From Blasia pusilla (lineage: Eukaryota; Marchantiophyta; Marchantiopsida; Blasiales), in the NCBI GenBank assembly GCA_050084515.1, contig CM114273.1, forward strand, positions 28,830,001 through 28,894,000: DNA of 64,000 nt, written 5' to 3'. The notes under the pieces are model-generated. The model had not been told where the DNA came from. It searched no databases and saw only the letters and a program-made list of their open reading frames with translations. Each line of letters starts with the position of its first letter. Position 1 is the first letter of the stretch. This document shows, in pieces, positions 34,345-46,439 of the stretch. The position numbers were made by a program, and so were the translations under genes.

Positions 34345-37300
34345 TTACATTTACAGCAGTGCTTGAGCCACTAGCGTAAGCCACCACAAACTTCCTACCC
34401 TCATCATTATATTGGATAAGCACGACTCCAAGCCCCAACTTGCTTCAATCCAAGTGCAGTTGGAAAGGATGCTCCATGATATATAGGTTTCCTTAATCTG
34501 CAAGGTTGCATTTGGACAAAGTCCGTGTCCCCGGAAATATCAATGTCCATGGATATACGGCCGTTTCTTTGGAAGGACTTATCCATATAGGCCCCACCTT
34601 CCCTTTCTTTCTCATTCCTCCTACTTGCCTCCATCTTACGCAATTTTATGTTCTTCCTTCCTCCACCTCCACCCAATTTCCCCTTTTTTTGCATGGCTTG
34701 CCCTTGCCTTTCCTTCCACCACGAGCTTTAAATATGGGCCCCACCTCTTGAAATCCATTTCCATGGACGTGTCCGCACTTTTTCCAGTCCATGTCCGCCT
34801 TAGGGACGAACTTGTCCATTTTTGTGCAACCATGTTAATCTAGGTACGGGCGTCAATTTGCCCTTGAGCAACTAAAATGTTCCCTCTTACTTATCTCTCT
34901 ACTTCCAAACATGATCCATCTTGATCAGTAATAAAACTAAATCCATTGGTGTATCGTTGGTAAAAGTTCCTAATCCCATGAATATGCAAACTCAATTCAC
35001 ATTTGTAGGGCGCAAACACATGAAATAGCCTCTACGTTTGTCTCCTAAACACTAAGGCCAATTGGGTATATTGCATGACCAAAGTACTCAATCTAATCAT
35101 GGTAGAACTTGAACTTGCTTGGATGTAGCTTCACGCCATGTAAATGCAATCGTCGAAACATGTCCTCAAGATGTCACTCATACTACTCAACCGTGGCGGT
35201 GAAGACTACAATGTCATCAATGTAACACATAGCAAAATCTGTATTAATCAATACTAGACAAGATCCTATTCATAATCCTTTGAAACTCCACTTGGCATTT
35301 TTCAACCAAAATTAAGAACCATCATTGTATAAATAAATCCTTTCTGTGATGATTGATGCCCTAGAATGTTGTTTTGTGCTTGTCCTCGACTCTGATGAGC
35401 AATCGATGGTATCTCGCTCAAAGATCTTTTTATGCCCAATAACATATATCAAAGATCTCCTCAAGAGTGGGCATATCATATCTATAGGAATTTGTGTGCC
35501 AATTGATTGGTCGGTTATCTCGACATATCCCCCTATTAGTGCAATTGCCATACATATCCTTGTTGGCGCACATGATTATGCATATGGTAGATGCATACTC
35601 TCCATACAACATCTCCAATAGTCTTTCCTCAATCAAGTCCTGGCTTTTCTTTTGAATCAAGGCTCTCTCAATATCACAATACTTGTAGGATCGTCAAAGA
35701 TCACTGTGTTCTTAGACAACTCCATGCATATCCTTAGACCCTTGAGTGTACCCAAATCACGCATACTAAATGCAAAAAAATCCCATGACTACTCAGGAAT
35801 CTATGTATCCGATGTTGATCTCCTCATATCAACTTAGGCCCAATGTTCCAAGTCTCCGTCGTGACTATGGTAAGACTCCCTAGCGTGGATTTTGGTTGCT
35901 ATCCTGCAACCTCATCAACAATAGTAGAACTCAACTGCTCCTCTATAGCCAACTTAGATGTCTCATCTTGTGATGCTTCTCGTTGTGCAAGATCATAAAC
36001 CACACCAATTGCAGTGGCTGCCATCTCTCGGCATACCTGCATCACATCTCGGTCCATGGATGTATCGCTTAATCACATATCATTTCTCAATCTCCTTAGA
36101 TCTCACCCCTAGCCACTAAATGTACCCTCGTAATAGATTCGAGGCTAATAAGTGATCTCTCACAACCTCATTCAACACAATTAGCTACTTTTAGGTTCCA
36201 AATCCATATTAAGAAATTTAGGTCCATCGCTTGACCTACAATATGACGTTGGAATACCTCTAATATTAATGGTATTTCCTTCACTCTTGTAGGGAATCCC
36301 ATTGCATGCTCCCTATTATTGGTGTTCGGCTACACCAACTATTACACCTAGTCATCCCAAACCAAGTCAAGACCAACCTCCTTGTATGCATAGGAAGTAA
36401 GAATACTCACTAATTTGGAAATTTTGCCTAGGGCATGTCCTATTCACCATAATCAACAAAGGTCAATCATTGCGCCTCAGTACTTGTGATCGATATCCAA
36501 GATCCAAAGTGGAATCCACCAACAAATGGGAGGGCCATTCCTCTTTCGCATATGCTCCTCTTAGAACCTCGTGTGACATCAAGTTAGTCCATCGAAGATG
36601 CAATTGGTGTGCTCTTGATCCTATACTTATTGCATCCAAGAACAATGTTTGGCCGATCCATGCACGCACTTGATATACATTCATCACCATACGTGACGAG
36701 AATTGCCCAAAATTGATACATTCTTTAGAATAGAAGCTAGAGAAAGAGACTAGTGCTCGTGCAAATGTTGCAAGATCCTCAACATCTCCCAAAATATCTA
36801 GGATCATCCAAACCACAAGCTCATCCAAAACTCGTTGGCCATGCTATGGCCAACCTTTAATGACCAAAACAATTGTCTCCATTTGACCTAAGTCTTGAGC
36901 CCTCGACAAGGAAATGTCCTTTGATAAGAAACTCTAGTAATCCTACACACTTGACGTGGATAAGAAGTGAGGAAAATAAAGTCATAAGTGCACTACATGT
37001 TGGAGTAAGACATGCCTTGCAAGCTCATCATGCTCCACATACAAATATTGATGTTCACACACTCATGCTTGTAACACAGTAGCCAACCCAATGATGAGCC
37101 ATCCAAAGAGATCCAACACTCTTATATCCTCTGGAATGTAGCACACAATTAGTGTCGTTTCTAAGGGCAAGAACAAAACACTCCCTGCTACCTCAGGCAC
37201 CTCTAACCTATGTCTATGCGAAGGTCTCACTCCACACCATCTACACATGCTCATCGACTAATTGACAAAGCTCCTCACTTAAGCCCCATTAAGATACCTC

Positions 37301-39215
37301 TCCTCCAAAAAATGATTCAGCTACAATAACATCCTCTCGGTAGGGATATTGGTCACAATTTTTTCCCTTGTATGGATATAAACCTCAATCAAATCCCCAA
37401 GCCAATTGATGGTGTTAGTGACTGTAGCTAGAGTTGCCACCCCTATATCTCTTGGTCGTTGCGCGATCAATCCACTTGTGAATTGCACTAGCAACAAGCT
37501 CAGTTACCCATCAATAAGCTACCCTCCTAATCTATAGGAATCAAAATCCTCCCAAAAATCAAGGGTTAATTCCATCAGATATAATAGTGCTCCACCAACC
37601 AAGATGTCATAGGACTCGCCATTGGTCACTATTTTCTTGGCTTGCACTACAGACTCATTAGTTGGATGTTCTGGTTGAATCCTTACCACGACTTTATGGT
37701 GGGTAATAAATTATACCATACGGGCTCCACCTAGGAAACATATGTATCCTAAATGGGCAACGCTTAACATTAGCCAACGTCAAGCCGAAGCTTATGAATG
37801 TTGCCTTTCCCAAAATCAAGGTTGTTGTGCTTGAACCCAACAAGACACAATGTAGACAATAGACTTTACTTCCTTGGAACCAAAGGCAAGATCTCTCAAC
37901 TATTATAAAAAAAAATAACACATTGAGAAACCATGACACACTCTATTGTGGGTCTAGGGGAAGTCTTTGCCATCTTAGCAGTCGCATCGTGCCATGAATT
38001 TAAGGTAGATATCTTAAGCATAGGCTCCAAGGGCAGATCTACCACTTCCTTTGCAACTACCTCTAAAATTGAGGCAACAAAATCATCTCAACACATGCAT
38101 ACAATATATAGCATCCAACCAAAAGACCTTGATGGGTGTGACTTCCAATGCCATAACATTGAGAGTACAAGACCACAAGGCGCGATATGTAACAATGGCC
38201 GCTCCCAACAACACGCGTATTTGACTTAGGCTCATTCTAAACATCATATGAGCAAAAGGAGTCATCACACTCACTCCTCCCATTTCCCATCTTGCCTACA
38301 AACCAACAACACCCAAGCTTCAAGAACTCTAATCAAGACCCATTGATGGAGTCTTCATCGCCTCATACAAGGTAAATGACTGAGGGAGCTTGGTCCATTT
38401 CCTTGTTTTTTCTCTTTGTCCATCCAACTCTATGGTTTCTTCATGTTAAGAAATGGTTGTTTCCTCCATCAGTGCAATCTCGCACATCCAACCAAGATCC
38501 TCTATATCCCTAATTGCTCCATACGAAGTGGATCCAACAAACTTGTCATTATGCAATGTTAATGCCATTGCAGCAATCTGTTGCTATAACTTCTCTATCT
38601 AAGTAGCCATCCCAAACTCACGCCCTCGACTTATCTAGGTGGCGGATCTCTATCTCCTCGACAAGAAAATCCACCTCCCCCACAAGCATATTTATCTCCT
38701 CGTCCATCTACAAGACCATGTGGTGCACAAACTTTGGCCCCATCTAGATTTCCAATTCCTTCTAGTACCCTCTCAACTTCTCAAGCACTAGATCTGCACA
38801 TAGCTAAGGATGTAAATTGAAACTCATATCCCATGTATGGCCATATATCTGATACTAATCATCATGGAAAACTTATGGTAGGGGTACATCTACTCCCAAC
38901 AACTTTGACACGCGTCCACTACCATGACAAATGCAATCAAGCTAATCCGCATACGGTCAACAAATAACTCTTGGTTATTGTTGACCCGCACACAATGTTA
39001 TAGGGCCTAGAAGCACTGGCTCACGATAAACCCCTTACACTCTAGGTTCCATACTCCTCTCTCGAGCTACACATTGTTGTATATGTGGTGCAGGCGCCCC
39101 TTGTGGTACCTCTTTGGAATAACCAAAAGCAAAAACACTCTCTTTTGCCATGTTACTCTCTATGCAATCAACCAACTCAAACACATCTCCAGTAGTAAAT
39201 CAACTTGAAAGAATT
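34345..39215 (-). pseudogene. Gypsy relic C on the minus strand (gag to RNase H start)
   Basis: Reading the minus strand from 39215 downward gives a long gag-like region with many breaks, for example a 121-codon frame at 36463-36828. A polymerase start with 'MRDLGTLKG' follows near 35750, then 'EYAS' and 'CRDNRPIN' (35430-35660), 'PTLEEIFD', and then the RNase H start 'LGLGVVL' and 'FVVAYAS' at about 34350-34460. The order and words match relic A. A MITE at 34501-34834 splits the polymerase and RNase H parts. The integrase is missing at the low-coordinate end. Confidence 0.75.
34501..34834 (-). mobile_element. hAT-type MITE, copy 5 (reverse)
   Basis: This 334 bp copy lies in the opposite orientation. 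It starts CAAGGTTGCATTTGG and ends TTGTGCAACCATG. The flanking 8-mers are ttaatctg (34493-34500) and ttaatcta (34835-34842), seven of eight matching. It interrupts the minus-strand Gypsy relic, which continues on both sides. Confidence 0.9.
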
Positions 39216-39217
39216 AA

Positions 39218-39686
39218 TTAGAATATGGATGGGTTGAGGCATAAAATATGCTTGAATTAGACATTGGAGCTCGTTGACATGAAGAGAGTGATGAGGAGAT
39301 TGTACTTGAATGGCACGCATTGGCATATTTGGGATTGTTGGCTATGAAGAGCAAGAGTTTTTTTAGCTTTGATGATGAGGTTTGATGAAGAGTCCTTAGA
39401 TTGAGAGCTCAACAAGGATCGAGGCGAAAAGTAAATGAGATATCAATAAGGATGGGGCAGTCTTAACTTAGAGAACTTGTGTACTGGAAACGTCACGAGC
39501 ACAATGGGTTCTAGAGAGCGGGATTGGATCCTACAATAAGTGAAAAAATTTAGATGAGAGGGGATACATGTGTTATCCGTTTGGGACATTAGTAAAATAC
39601 ACTTGGTGCCTTATGCTAACAAGGAGTCGGAACATCTTGGAGTGAAATGGACATACAACTTGCTGAGTTGCTTTAGATACAATATT
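39218..39686 (+). pseudogene. Gypsy relic D, first part (RNase H end to integrase)
   Basis: It opens with ATGGATGGGTTGAGGC, matching the end of RNase H in relic A, followed by a degenerate 'ESDEEI' and 'WHALAYL' block. It then continues into the spacer before the zinc region ('GTGAAATGGACATACAACTTGCTGAG'). It is cut at 39686 by a CACTA element and resumes at 41921. It is heavily mutated. Confidence 0.7.
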
Positions 39687-41920
39687 CACTATAAGAAATG
39701 TATGGTTTTTATGACCAAAATTTAAATGACTACCTGAAAAAATAACTCAAATTCTGACTTAAAGTATTCATTCATATTACTCATCTATTCATTTGCCCAG
39801 GTGCAACCCAAGTAGTTAACAATACTCTTTAGTCTTAAACAAGTCATGTCCCTCACTTGTCTAGTGTTTGTGAGTCCAGAATAAAAGCTTAAGTTTCTAA
39901 GGATTTCATCTTCCAATCACATGATATTTCTCACTTATCTTGGGATATAATTTTTCTTAGGCATCCTATTATAGCAAAAAAGTATTGAGGCACTCTTTCA
40001 TTAAGACCCTAACTCTTTCCAGCATACACCGTCCATATGTGGCCATATCTAGAAATGTAAGAATGCCCACATGGCATTCAATACCACTTCAAAATTCTAT
40101 GTATTTAAAAAAAAACATATATATTTTAATCATAATTTCCATTTCTATTTCCATTTGGTGGGCGAATGCCCATATTTCTCATTCTATTTTCACCTTCATT
40201 TTGAAATATAGATATAAGAATGTTTGTATATTTTAGTAACTTTAAGCTGGTTTGAGTGATAGGTCAATAAATGAAGAAGACGAATTGCAGTAATGACCAT
40301 TCTCTTTCAGTGAAAATGTCACAAGTCTTCTTTGTCTTTTCTTGTTCATCTTGAAGCATCATTAGTTTCCACCATTGGATTGAGCTAAAACTTAGCGGAG
40401 TAAATTTTGGAAAGTTACTCTTTTATTTCACTGGATTAGATCTCTAATTTATATGTCCATGATGAAACCATAATTATGAGATCACATTACGGGTTTACGA
40501 TTTTTAATTCCCTCCCTACATGGTTATTTCAATATCTTATTTTTGGCCTTGGATCCTAAGACCAAAATGCATGTTGTGACAAAGTGGCATGATCTACGAA
40601 CTCCTAGTTGGAGAGAAGTGTCAAAAAAGAAGAAAGGAAGAGAAAGAGGAGGACTTCAAATAGAAAATGTCTAAGTGTTTGTAGCATTTTCATATTTATC
40701 TTGAAACATCATTCGTCCCCACCATTGGATTGAGCTAAAATTTAGAGGATTTGATGTTGTGAAGGCCCTCTCCTACTTTAACGGCAGAAATCTTCTATTT
40801 GCTCTTTCATGATGAAACAAGAATTGGAAAACCAAATTTAAGGTCTATGATTTTGAGTTCTCTCTTTGGGTGGTCATTTTAAGATTTTCTTTTTGGTATG
40901 GTTCTTGAGACCTATGTGCAATGTGCATGTTGAGACAAATTTGCATGATTTTTGCACTCTTTTTGGGAGAGAAAGATAAAAAAGAAGGGAGAAAGGGGAA
41001 AACAGGAATTAAGGCAAAATGTTTCAAGTATAGTTTGTATTTTCATATTCATCTTACGGCATCATTATTTGCAAATTTAAATTTTAGAATCAAGAAATAT
41101 CCACCATCAACACACCAATAATTGGATTTATTTTTATTTTTTGATACAAGATGGTTTTTTTAAAAATCCAATAATTAACTTTTTTAACCATTCCATTTTT
41201 TAGACTTAATGTGATCTAATAAAATATCATATTCTACTATATAAAATATTTAATTATTTTTATTTATAATCATATATTTTAAAATCACTTATTTATTAAT
41301 CTAGGTATAGATTTTTAGGTCCTTCAAGAGTTAAAAATAAAATAATATCAATATAGGTATATTATTTTATAAAAAATACTACAAAAATGAATTTTAAAAG
41401 TAAAAATATGCAAAAGGGAAAATGATATTTATATGTTGATTTAAATTTGTTACGCATGTACATATAATAATGGGCCGACTAGTGATAGAGGACTCCATTC
41501 TAGGCCTAGCAGTGCAAGTTTGAATCTTGCCTTAGACATATTTTGAAAGATAAAGATGATGGATGCAAGGTGGGATACATGGATGGATGGAGACGGAGAT
41601 TATGGACACATGGGGGGATGGAATGAAATAATGGATGGAAGATGGATAGACATATAGAGAATGGGACATAAGGGACGAACTATTTTTCCATTTAGTCCAT
41701 CTAGTCATCAAATGACTTGCCACATCATCTACACATTATGCCATTCATGTTAATATGATTCGTATTTTCAAGTCATGTTAGCAAACCATGCTAGTCATTC
41801 AAATTTTGTGGAAGATATAACTTGGCTTTTGTGTCTCTTTGAGTAACTAGTCATTGACGATGATATATGATTCATATGAGTCATACAAGCTAGTCATTAA
41901 ATTAAGGATTTCTTATAGTG
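39687..41920. mobile_element. CACTA-type DNA transposon, non-autonomous
   Basis: The 2234 bp element starts CACTATAAGAAATG and ends ATTTCTTATAGTG, giving 13 bp inverted termini with the CACTA hallmark. The flanks are att (left) and atg (right). The undisturbed Gypsy relic A shows att at this site, which fits a 3 bp duplication with one later change. Subterminal TAGTCATT words occur three times near the right end and as AATGACTA near the left end. In CACTA elements such repeats bind the transposase. The interior is AT-rich and I see no transposase, so it depended on another copy. Confidence 0.85.
41462..41545 (+). other. tRNA-like (possible SINE) segment
   Basis: The text 'GTGATAGAGGACTCC', then 'CTAGGCCTAGCAGTGCAAG' and 'TTTGAATCTTG' follows the order of box A, anticodon arm and box B (GTTCGAATC) of a tRNA-derived sequence. 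The arms pair poorly. It lies inside the CACTA element. It might be a decayed tRNA-derived SINE head and is not a working tRNA gene. Confidence 0.25.
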
Positions 41921-42830
41921 ATGGGTGACAAGGCATGCACATTGATATACAATTTTTTTTTGCTTGAAGCATGGTGTGTTATCAAATACAAGCATCATTC
42001 AATATTCCCATCCCTCAAATGTATCTACTACCAATCATGGGTTTAGGCTATGGATGGAGTTTGGATTCAGGATCTTTACCTTTGAGAGAGCGTCATAATC
42101 GTTACGTATAGGTGATGTTTGATTACTTCTCAAAGTTGGTAGAGTTGGTTGCATTCCTTGTGAGTCAAGGCTTACAGATGCATTTTATTTCCTAGATCGA
42201 GTGTTACATCACTATGGCACACCAACTAAGGTGTTTACAGACCAGGGTACAGAGTTTTGCCAAAATTTTATAGCCTTATATCATGCATGAGACACTAATG
42301 GACCACCGCACCACTTCACGAAATTATCTTGAGGTGCATGGACTAGCGGAGCGAGTTGTTCAGATAGTGAAGAAGGATTTACGTAAGTATATCTTATAGA
42401 GATGTCATCTACAAAATTGGGACCTTCAATTGCCATGGTTCGCGATGGGATAGAGCTTTAGCAAACATGCATCCTTGGTATCCTTCTCACCTTATTTGTT
42501 TCTATATGGGTGAAAGCATGATTTACATGTGGCTATTCATCGTATTATTGGGGAGGTGTTAAACCTTGATGATCATGATGTATGGATGTGAGATTTTTCT
42601 CACCGAGCTGAGTTATTTCGAAGAGTTATAGCTATGGCGTTCAAGAACTTGTGTAATATCAGAATACTTTGAGGTATGCGAATGCTTGGGAAAGAGATTA
42701 TTACCCAATGATCCGAAGGTTCCATCATCTATGACGCTGGATGTTATAATAAGGCGCACTATCTTGAGTATGCATGAGATGTTTTCATTTGGTGTTATCT
42801 TATAGAAATGGAGTTATAGTATGATTCGGA
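41921..42830 (+). pseudogene. Gypsy relic D, second part (integrase)
   Basis: After the CACTA element the integrase continues: 'TGGGTTTAGGCTATGG', 'FLDRVLHHYGTPTKVFTDQGTE' in outline, then 'HRTTS' and 'VHGLAERVVQIVK', with the D, D and E positions still visible. Stops and indels abound, for example near 42108, 42285, 42399 and 42451. A C-terminal block similar to relics A and B follows. The 3' end is interrupted by a MITE at 42854. Confidence 0.75.
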
Positions 42831-42853
42831 AAAACTATGAATATAACTACGTC

Positions 42854-43168
42854 CATGGTTGCACAAAAACGGACAATTTTGTCTATAAGACACATAAGTT
42901 TGGACATACCCACTACTATGGATTCGAAAAGATGGGGCCCACACTTATAGTTTATGGTGGAAGGCAGGGCAAGGGCCGTCGGGGCAATAATGGGGGAGGT
43001 AGTGGAGGTGGGAGGAGGAAGAAACGCAAAGTGTAGATCACAAAGGCAAGTAGGAAGGATGAGAAAGATGGAGGAGATGGGGTCCATATAGAGAAGTCTT
43101 TCTATAAAACGGACCTAAGTCTACAAACATGGAGATTTCCATGGACACAGACTATGTCTCATGTCATC
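42854..43168 (+). mobile_element. hAT-type MITE, copy 6
   Basis: It starts CATGGTTGCACAAAAACGG and follows the family order, including the purine-rich centre and 'AAGTCTTTCTATAAAACGG'. The right terminus is decayed (about 43168) and no clean 8 bp duplication remains. It is inserted at the end of the integrase region of relic D. Confidence 0.7.
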
Positions 43169-43169
43169 T

Positions 43170-44110
43170 TCCTAACATTGATGGTTAAGTTGATCCAAGT
43201 ATATCAATAGTATATACAGGCTTACGTTGTACATTGTGTGGACATGCATGAGATATAACCACTATGCTAGATTGTGATAAATATCTTGTAGAATATTGCT
43301 AAACAAGCATAACTTATGGGATACGGCTCTCACACTCACACACCACCATGGAGAATGAAATTTTGCAATGAGAGAATAAGTAGAGGCTAGTCCCCTTCTC
43401 AATTACCTAAGATTTTTACAAGAAACCCTAACCCTAATCCTTAGCATAGTCTTGAGTTATACTAAGTAGGTTAACCAATCCTAGTTAGGATAATCGTGTT
43501 TAACTAACTGACCAAGATTAAACTTTTCTACTTCATTTGAGTACCAAATTTAGCAATTGATATGTATGATGAGCATGACTATAATTCAATCTTCAATATG
43601 TTTGAGAGAGTGGTATAACGTATATAGCATGTCTAACATCACCTCTCACTTGGGTACCTCAAGGATATAGGATGTACTCAAGATATACACATAGAAGTTT
43701 GTCGTCACCAAATTATGATAGATCTAAACTAGTATTTGAGTAGATACTCAGTGAAAATTTTTTATTTGAATAGATACTAAGTAGTCATAGATCAAGACTT
43801 GTGTTAATGATATGGATTAAAAGAACGAAACTGGCTATGGGGCTATATGAGCAGTCGGTCTTTTTACTCTTAATATCATGGAGAAATGTGTTAAGGTAAA
43901 CAGGGTTGGATGACTATCTAGAATTAGAAGGATTTAACCACAAACTAGAGGAGCAATTTGAAATATTTTGGTACATGATTGTCTTTGCATTCAATTTCCA
44001 TGAGTGACTATGATATTTTTGTGCTTATGTGTTTGTATTTGGTCATAAAAATATATGTTTTGTATCAATGTACAAGCGTACAATAACAACCATGTCTTTA
44101 TAGTAGATCC
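43170..44110 (+). repeat. Gypsy LTR remnant with a foreign middle
   Basis: The first 80 bp ('GTTGATCCAAG', 'GTATATACA') and the part after about 43860 ('CTAGAATTAGAAGGA', 'TTATGTGTTTGTATTTGG') match the LTR-like region of relic B. The ~600 bp between them are absent from relic B and contain a short telomere-like AAACCCTAACCCTAA near 43420. Whether this middle is another insertion could not be decided. Confidence 0.45.
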
Positions 44111-44564
44111 ACTAGGATCTGCATGTTTCCTTAGATGAGGTCAAAGAATAGTCTAAAAGCGCGATTCCATGGAATAACTCAAACTGGAGACCATGGCTGT
44201 TACATTAGATCAACCACATCTTACAGTTCATATATTTTTGAAATGGTCTGAATCGTTGGTTTATAATCGGTGTCCTTAGTTTTTTCCGGGATCCTTGTAT
44301 TTCTTACGACCATTAATTTTTTGCGCAAGAAAGTCGCGACGTCCTCGTGCCCTGTGAAACCTTCCAGGCCCGGTTGCTATTTGGAAAAATGCAGGTTTTT
44401 TTCGATGGTGTAGAGTAACGGAATTACCTGATTAGGGAGGAGACCGGCGACATTCCGCAAGTTTCGGCTGAACCTATTGGCCGTTGCGGTTGGATACAGT
44501 TTCTTGGGGTCGCATGTGACTCCAAGAAACTATGCCATAGAATTGATTCAATTGACCCCTTAGA

Positions 44565-44935
44565 AGGTGGAGGATGACTTGTTGAGGATTAGGGTAATAT
44601 GAGATAAAACATTTACCATAATTTTGGCTCATTTGGAGCCATATTCAGGTAAGTTCCTATTATAAACATAATTGAATTTTCATTTTAGGAAGTGGCCATT
44701 GACACTCTGTTGAAGGTCAAGAGTCAAAGAGATAACTTGCAATCATAATTTAACAAGGAGAGACTTTGGGGATAGGGAAGGGTTATACCCAAGGAGAGAG
44801 AACTTGGGAGCTCATTCTTTTATGTTGAACCTCTTTTCATTAGGCGGAAAAGCAGTGGCCCTCATTGCCTTATGAATAATCCAAACCTCTCACTAGGAGA
44901 GTTGGTTTGGTTTGACATAAGAAGGATGGAGAGTG
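44565..44935 (+). repeat. Dispersed repeat, copy 2 (pair with 13730-14115)
   Basis: Alignable to the copy at 13730-14115 in the same direction, with scattered substitutions. The pair shares 'GGCTCAT.TGGAGC.ATAT', 'GGTCAAGAG' and 'TTGAACCTCTT'. It is non-coding. The microsatellite seen in the other copy is absent. Confidence 0.55.
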
Positions 44936-45864
44936 TGTGGAAAATTTGAGATCATATCATTTCTTGGAAATATTTTGGTATACGATTGACTCTGTGTTCA
45001 GATGCAATAAATGAGTATGACATCTTATTTTTATGTATTCATATTTGATGATAACGATGTATATCCAGTATCGATGTGTATGTGCATCACAAACATCTCC
45101 CATGTAGAAGAGATGTTCGCCTATTCTTGTTTGAATTGCTAGGAAGGGCTTGTGATTCTAAATGATCATCCTCGAAAGCTAGCTAATTCCATGAGTCCCA
45201 AAGAGTCTAATTGAAGCCTCATAGACCATATATGTGAGACATTATTATGGTCACTCAAAGCTCTTCCCTACAGCGAAGTGGTTGCCCTCGCATAGCAGCC
45301 ACGACTATTGTCATGGCTGAAAATGGCAAGCCGTTCATCATTCATTCACGACAAATAAAATTTTTTCCTTGCTTGGGTTAGGATGACCAAATTAGATGAT
45401 TCAATGGTTGCTCACAAAACTCAAATCCTCTATATGGGGGATCCCCAGGCCGAGCTTTGAACTGCCCTATTATCCTTTTAGAATGCCTGCCACGTTTTCA
45501 GGTATTGGACTCATGGAAGATCTTGGTGTTAAAGGTAAACGAGCTCAGCTCCCTTGGCATAAACGAGCTCCCTCCGACATTGGTTTACAAGCGATTTTGA
45601 GGCTGCTCCAAGCCTACACCTTTCTGCTCGCCGCTGGATCATTGAAGGCATTCCGATTTCAAGCAACAAAGGTTAATATGTACACAGGCAGGTTACCTCA
45701 TCATCTAGCCAGCCATGGAACACTTAGTGAATTAATGAAGCTGTGATTCCTTTGGCGATCTAGGGACCCTTCGACTTGCGGCATCTCGTGTCTCCACGCG
45801 TCTGAGCTGTTGCGAAACATTCTATGCTCGATACCCCACTTTCCATATATGGTACTAGCCAGGG
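44936..45864. other. Left flank of the MULE insertion
   Basis: A 116-codon open frame (45396-45746) is the longest here. It has even composition but no recognised domain and no clear splice sites. The DNA next to the insertion is moderately GC-rich. It could be part of an unrecognised gene, but I cannot support one. Confidence 0.35.
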
Positions 45865-45873
45865 GTTTTGTGT
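45865..45873. repeat. Target-site duplication, left copy
   Basis: GTTTTGTGT, identical to the nine bases at 61400-61408. A length of 9-11 bp is the rule for Mutator insertions. Confidence 0.9.
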
Positions 45874-45952
45874 CAGGTATTTGCTTAAGTGGCCCCCTGC
45901 CCCACTTATGTTGCTTAAGTGGCCCTCCTACGAAATCTCTTGCTTGAGTGGC
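45874..45952 (+). repeat. MULE terminal inverted repeat, left
   Basis: The repeat starts CAGGTATTTGCTTAAGTGG. Within it the word TTGCTTAAGTGG or TTGCTTGAGTGG occurs three times at about 30 bp spacing (45881, 45910 and 45940). Such spaced copies are good candidates for transposase binding sites. It matches the right end over all 79 positions without gaps. Confidence 0.92.
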
Positions 45953-46439
45953 CCCTATGAACTACCACGTCATAGTTCCCACCGGTTGATAGAAATGTTC
46001 TTCTACGTAGTTACTCTAGCCCAAATGTTTTGGATATAGGAACAATCCCGAGTTAGGGTTTGTCACTTTCGAGTTAGGACTGTTGATCATGCAAATCGTG
46101 ATCAACACTCGTACTTACACTCTCTGGCACATGTTAATTTGTTTACTAATCAGTGTTTACTGTTCATAAGCTTGATTAGAGAATGGGTGGTGTCGAGCTA
46201 CCCAAACATCCGACCTCTGGTATCTTGATGACGATTTTCCAGACTTGAGCGGACAACATTTTTCTCTCGGATGACAATGGATTTTCTGGTTCTAGTCGCA
46301 AAGACCAAAAGCGTGGATCTTATGAATGAAGGCCATCATCAATAGAGACATAAATCGCTGAGTTATGGCGAGCCTCCACGTCCAAGAATGATCCCTGTCT
46401 CGAAGGGTTCAGCCTGGAAGAAGGTAAGATGACGCCGGG

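Noticed and set aside
43420-43440. Interstitial telomere repeat
   Set aside because: Only about two AAACCCTAA-type units are present, which is within chance and typical of a single telo-box word.
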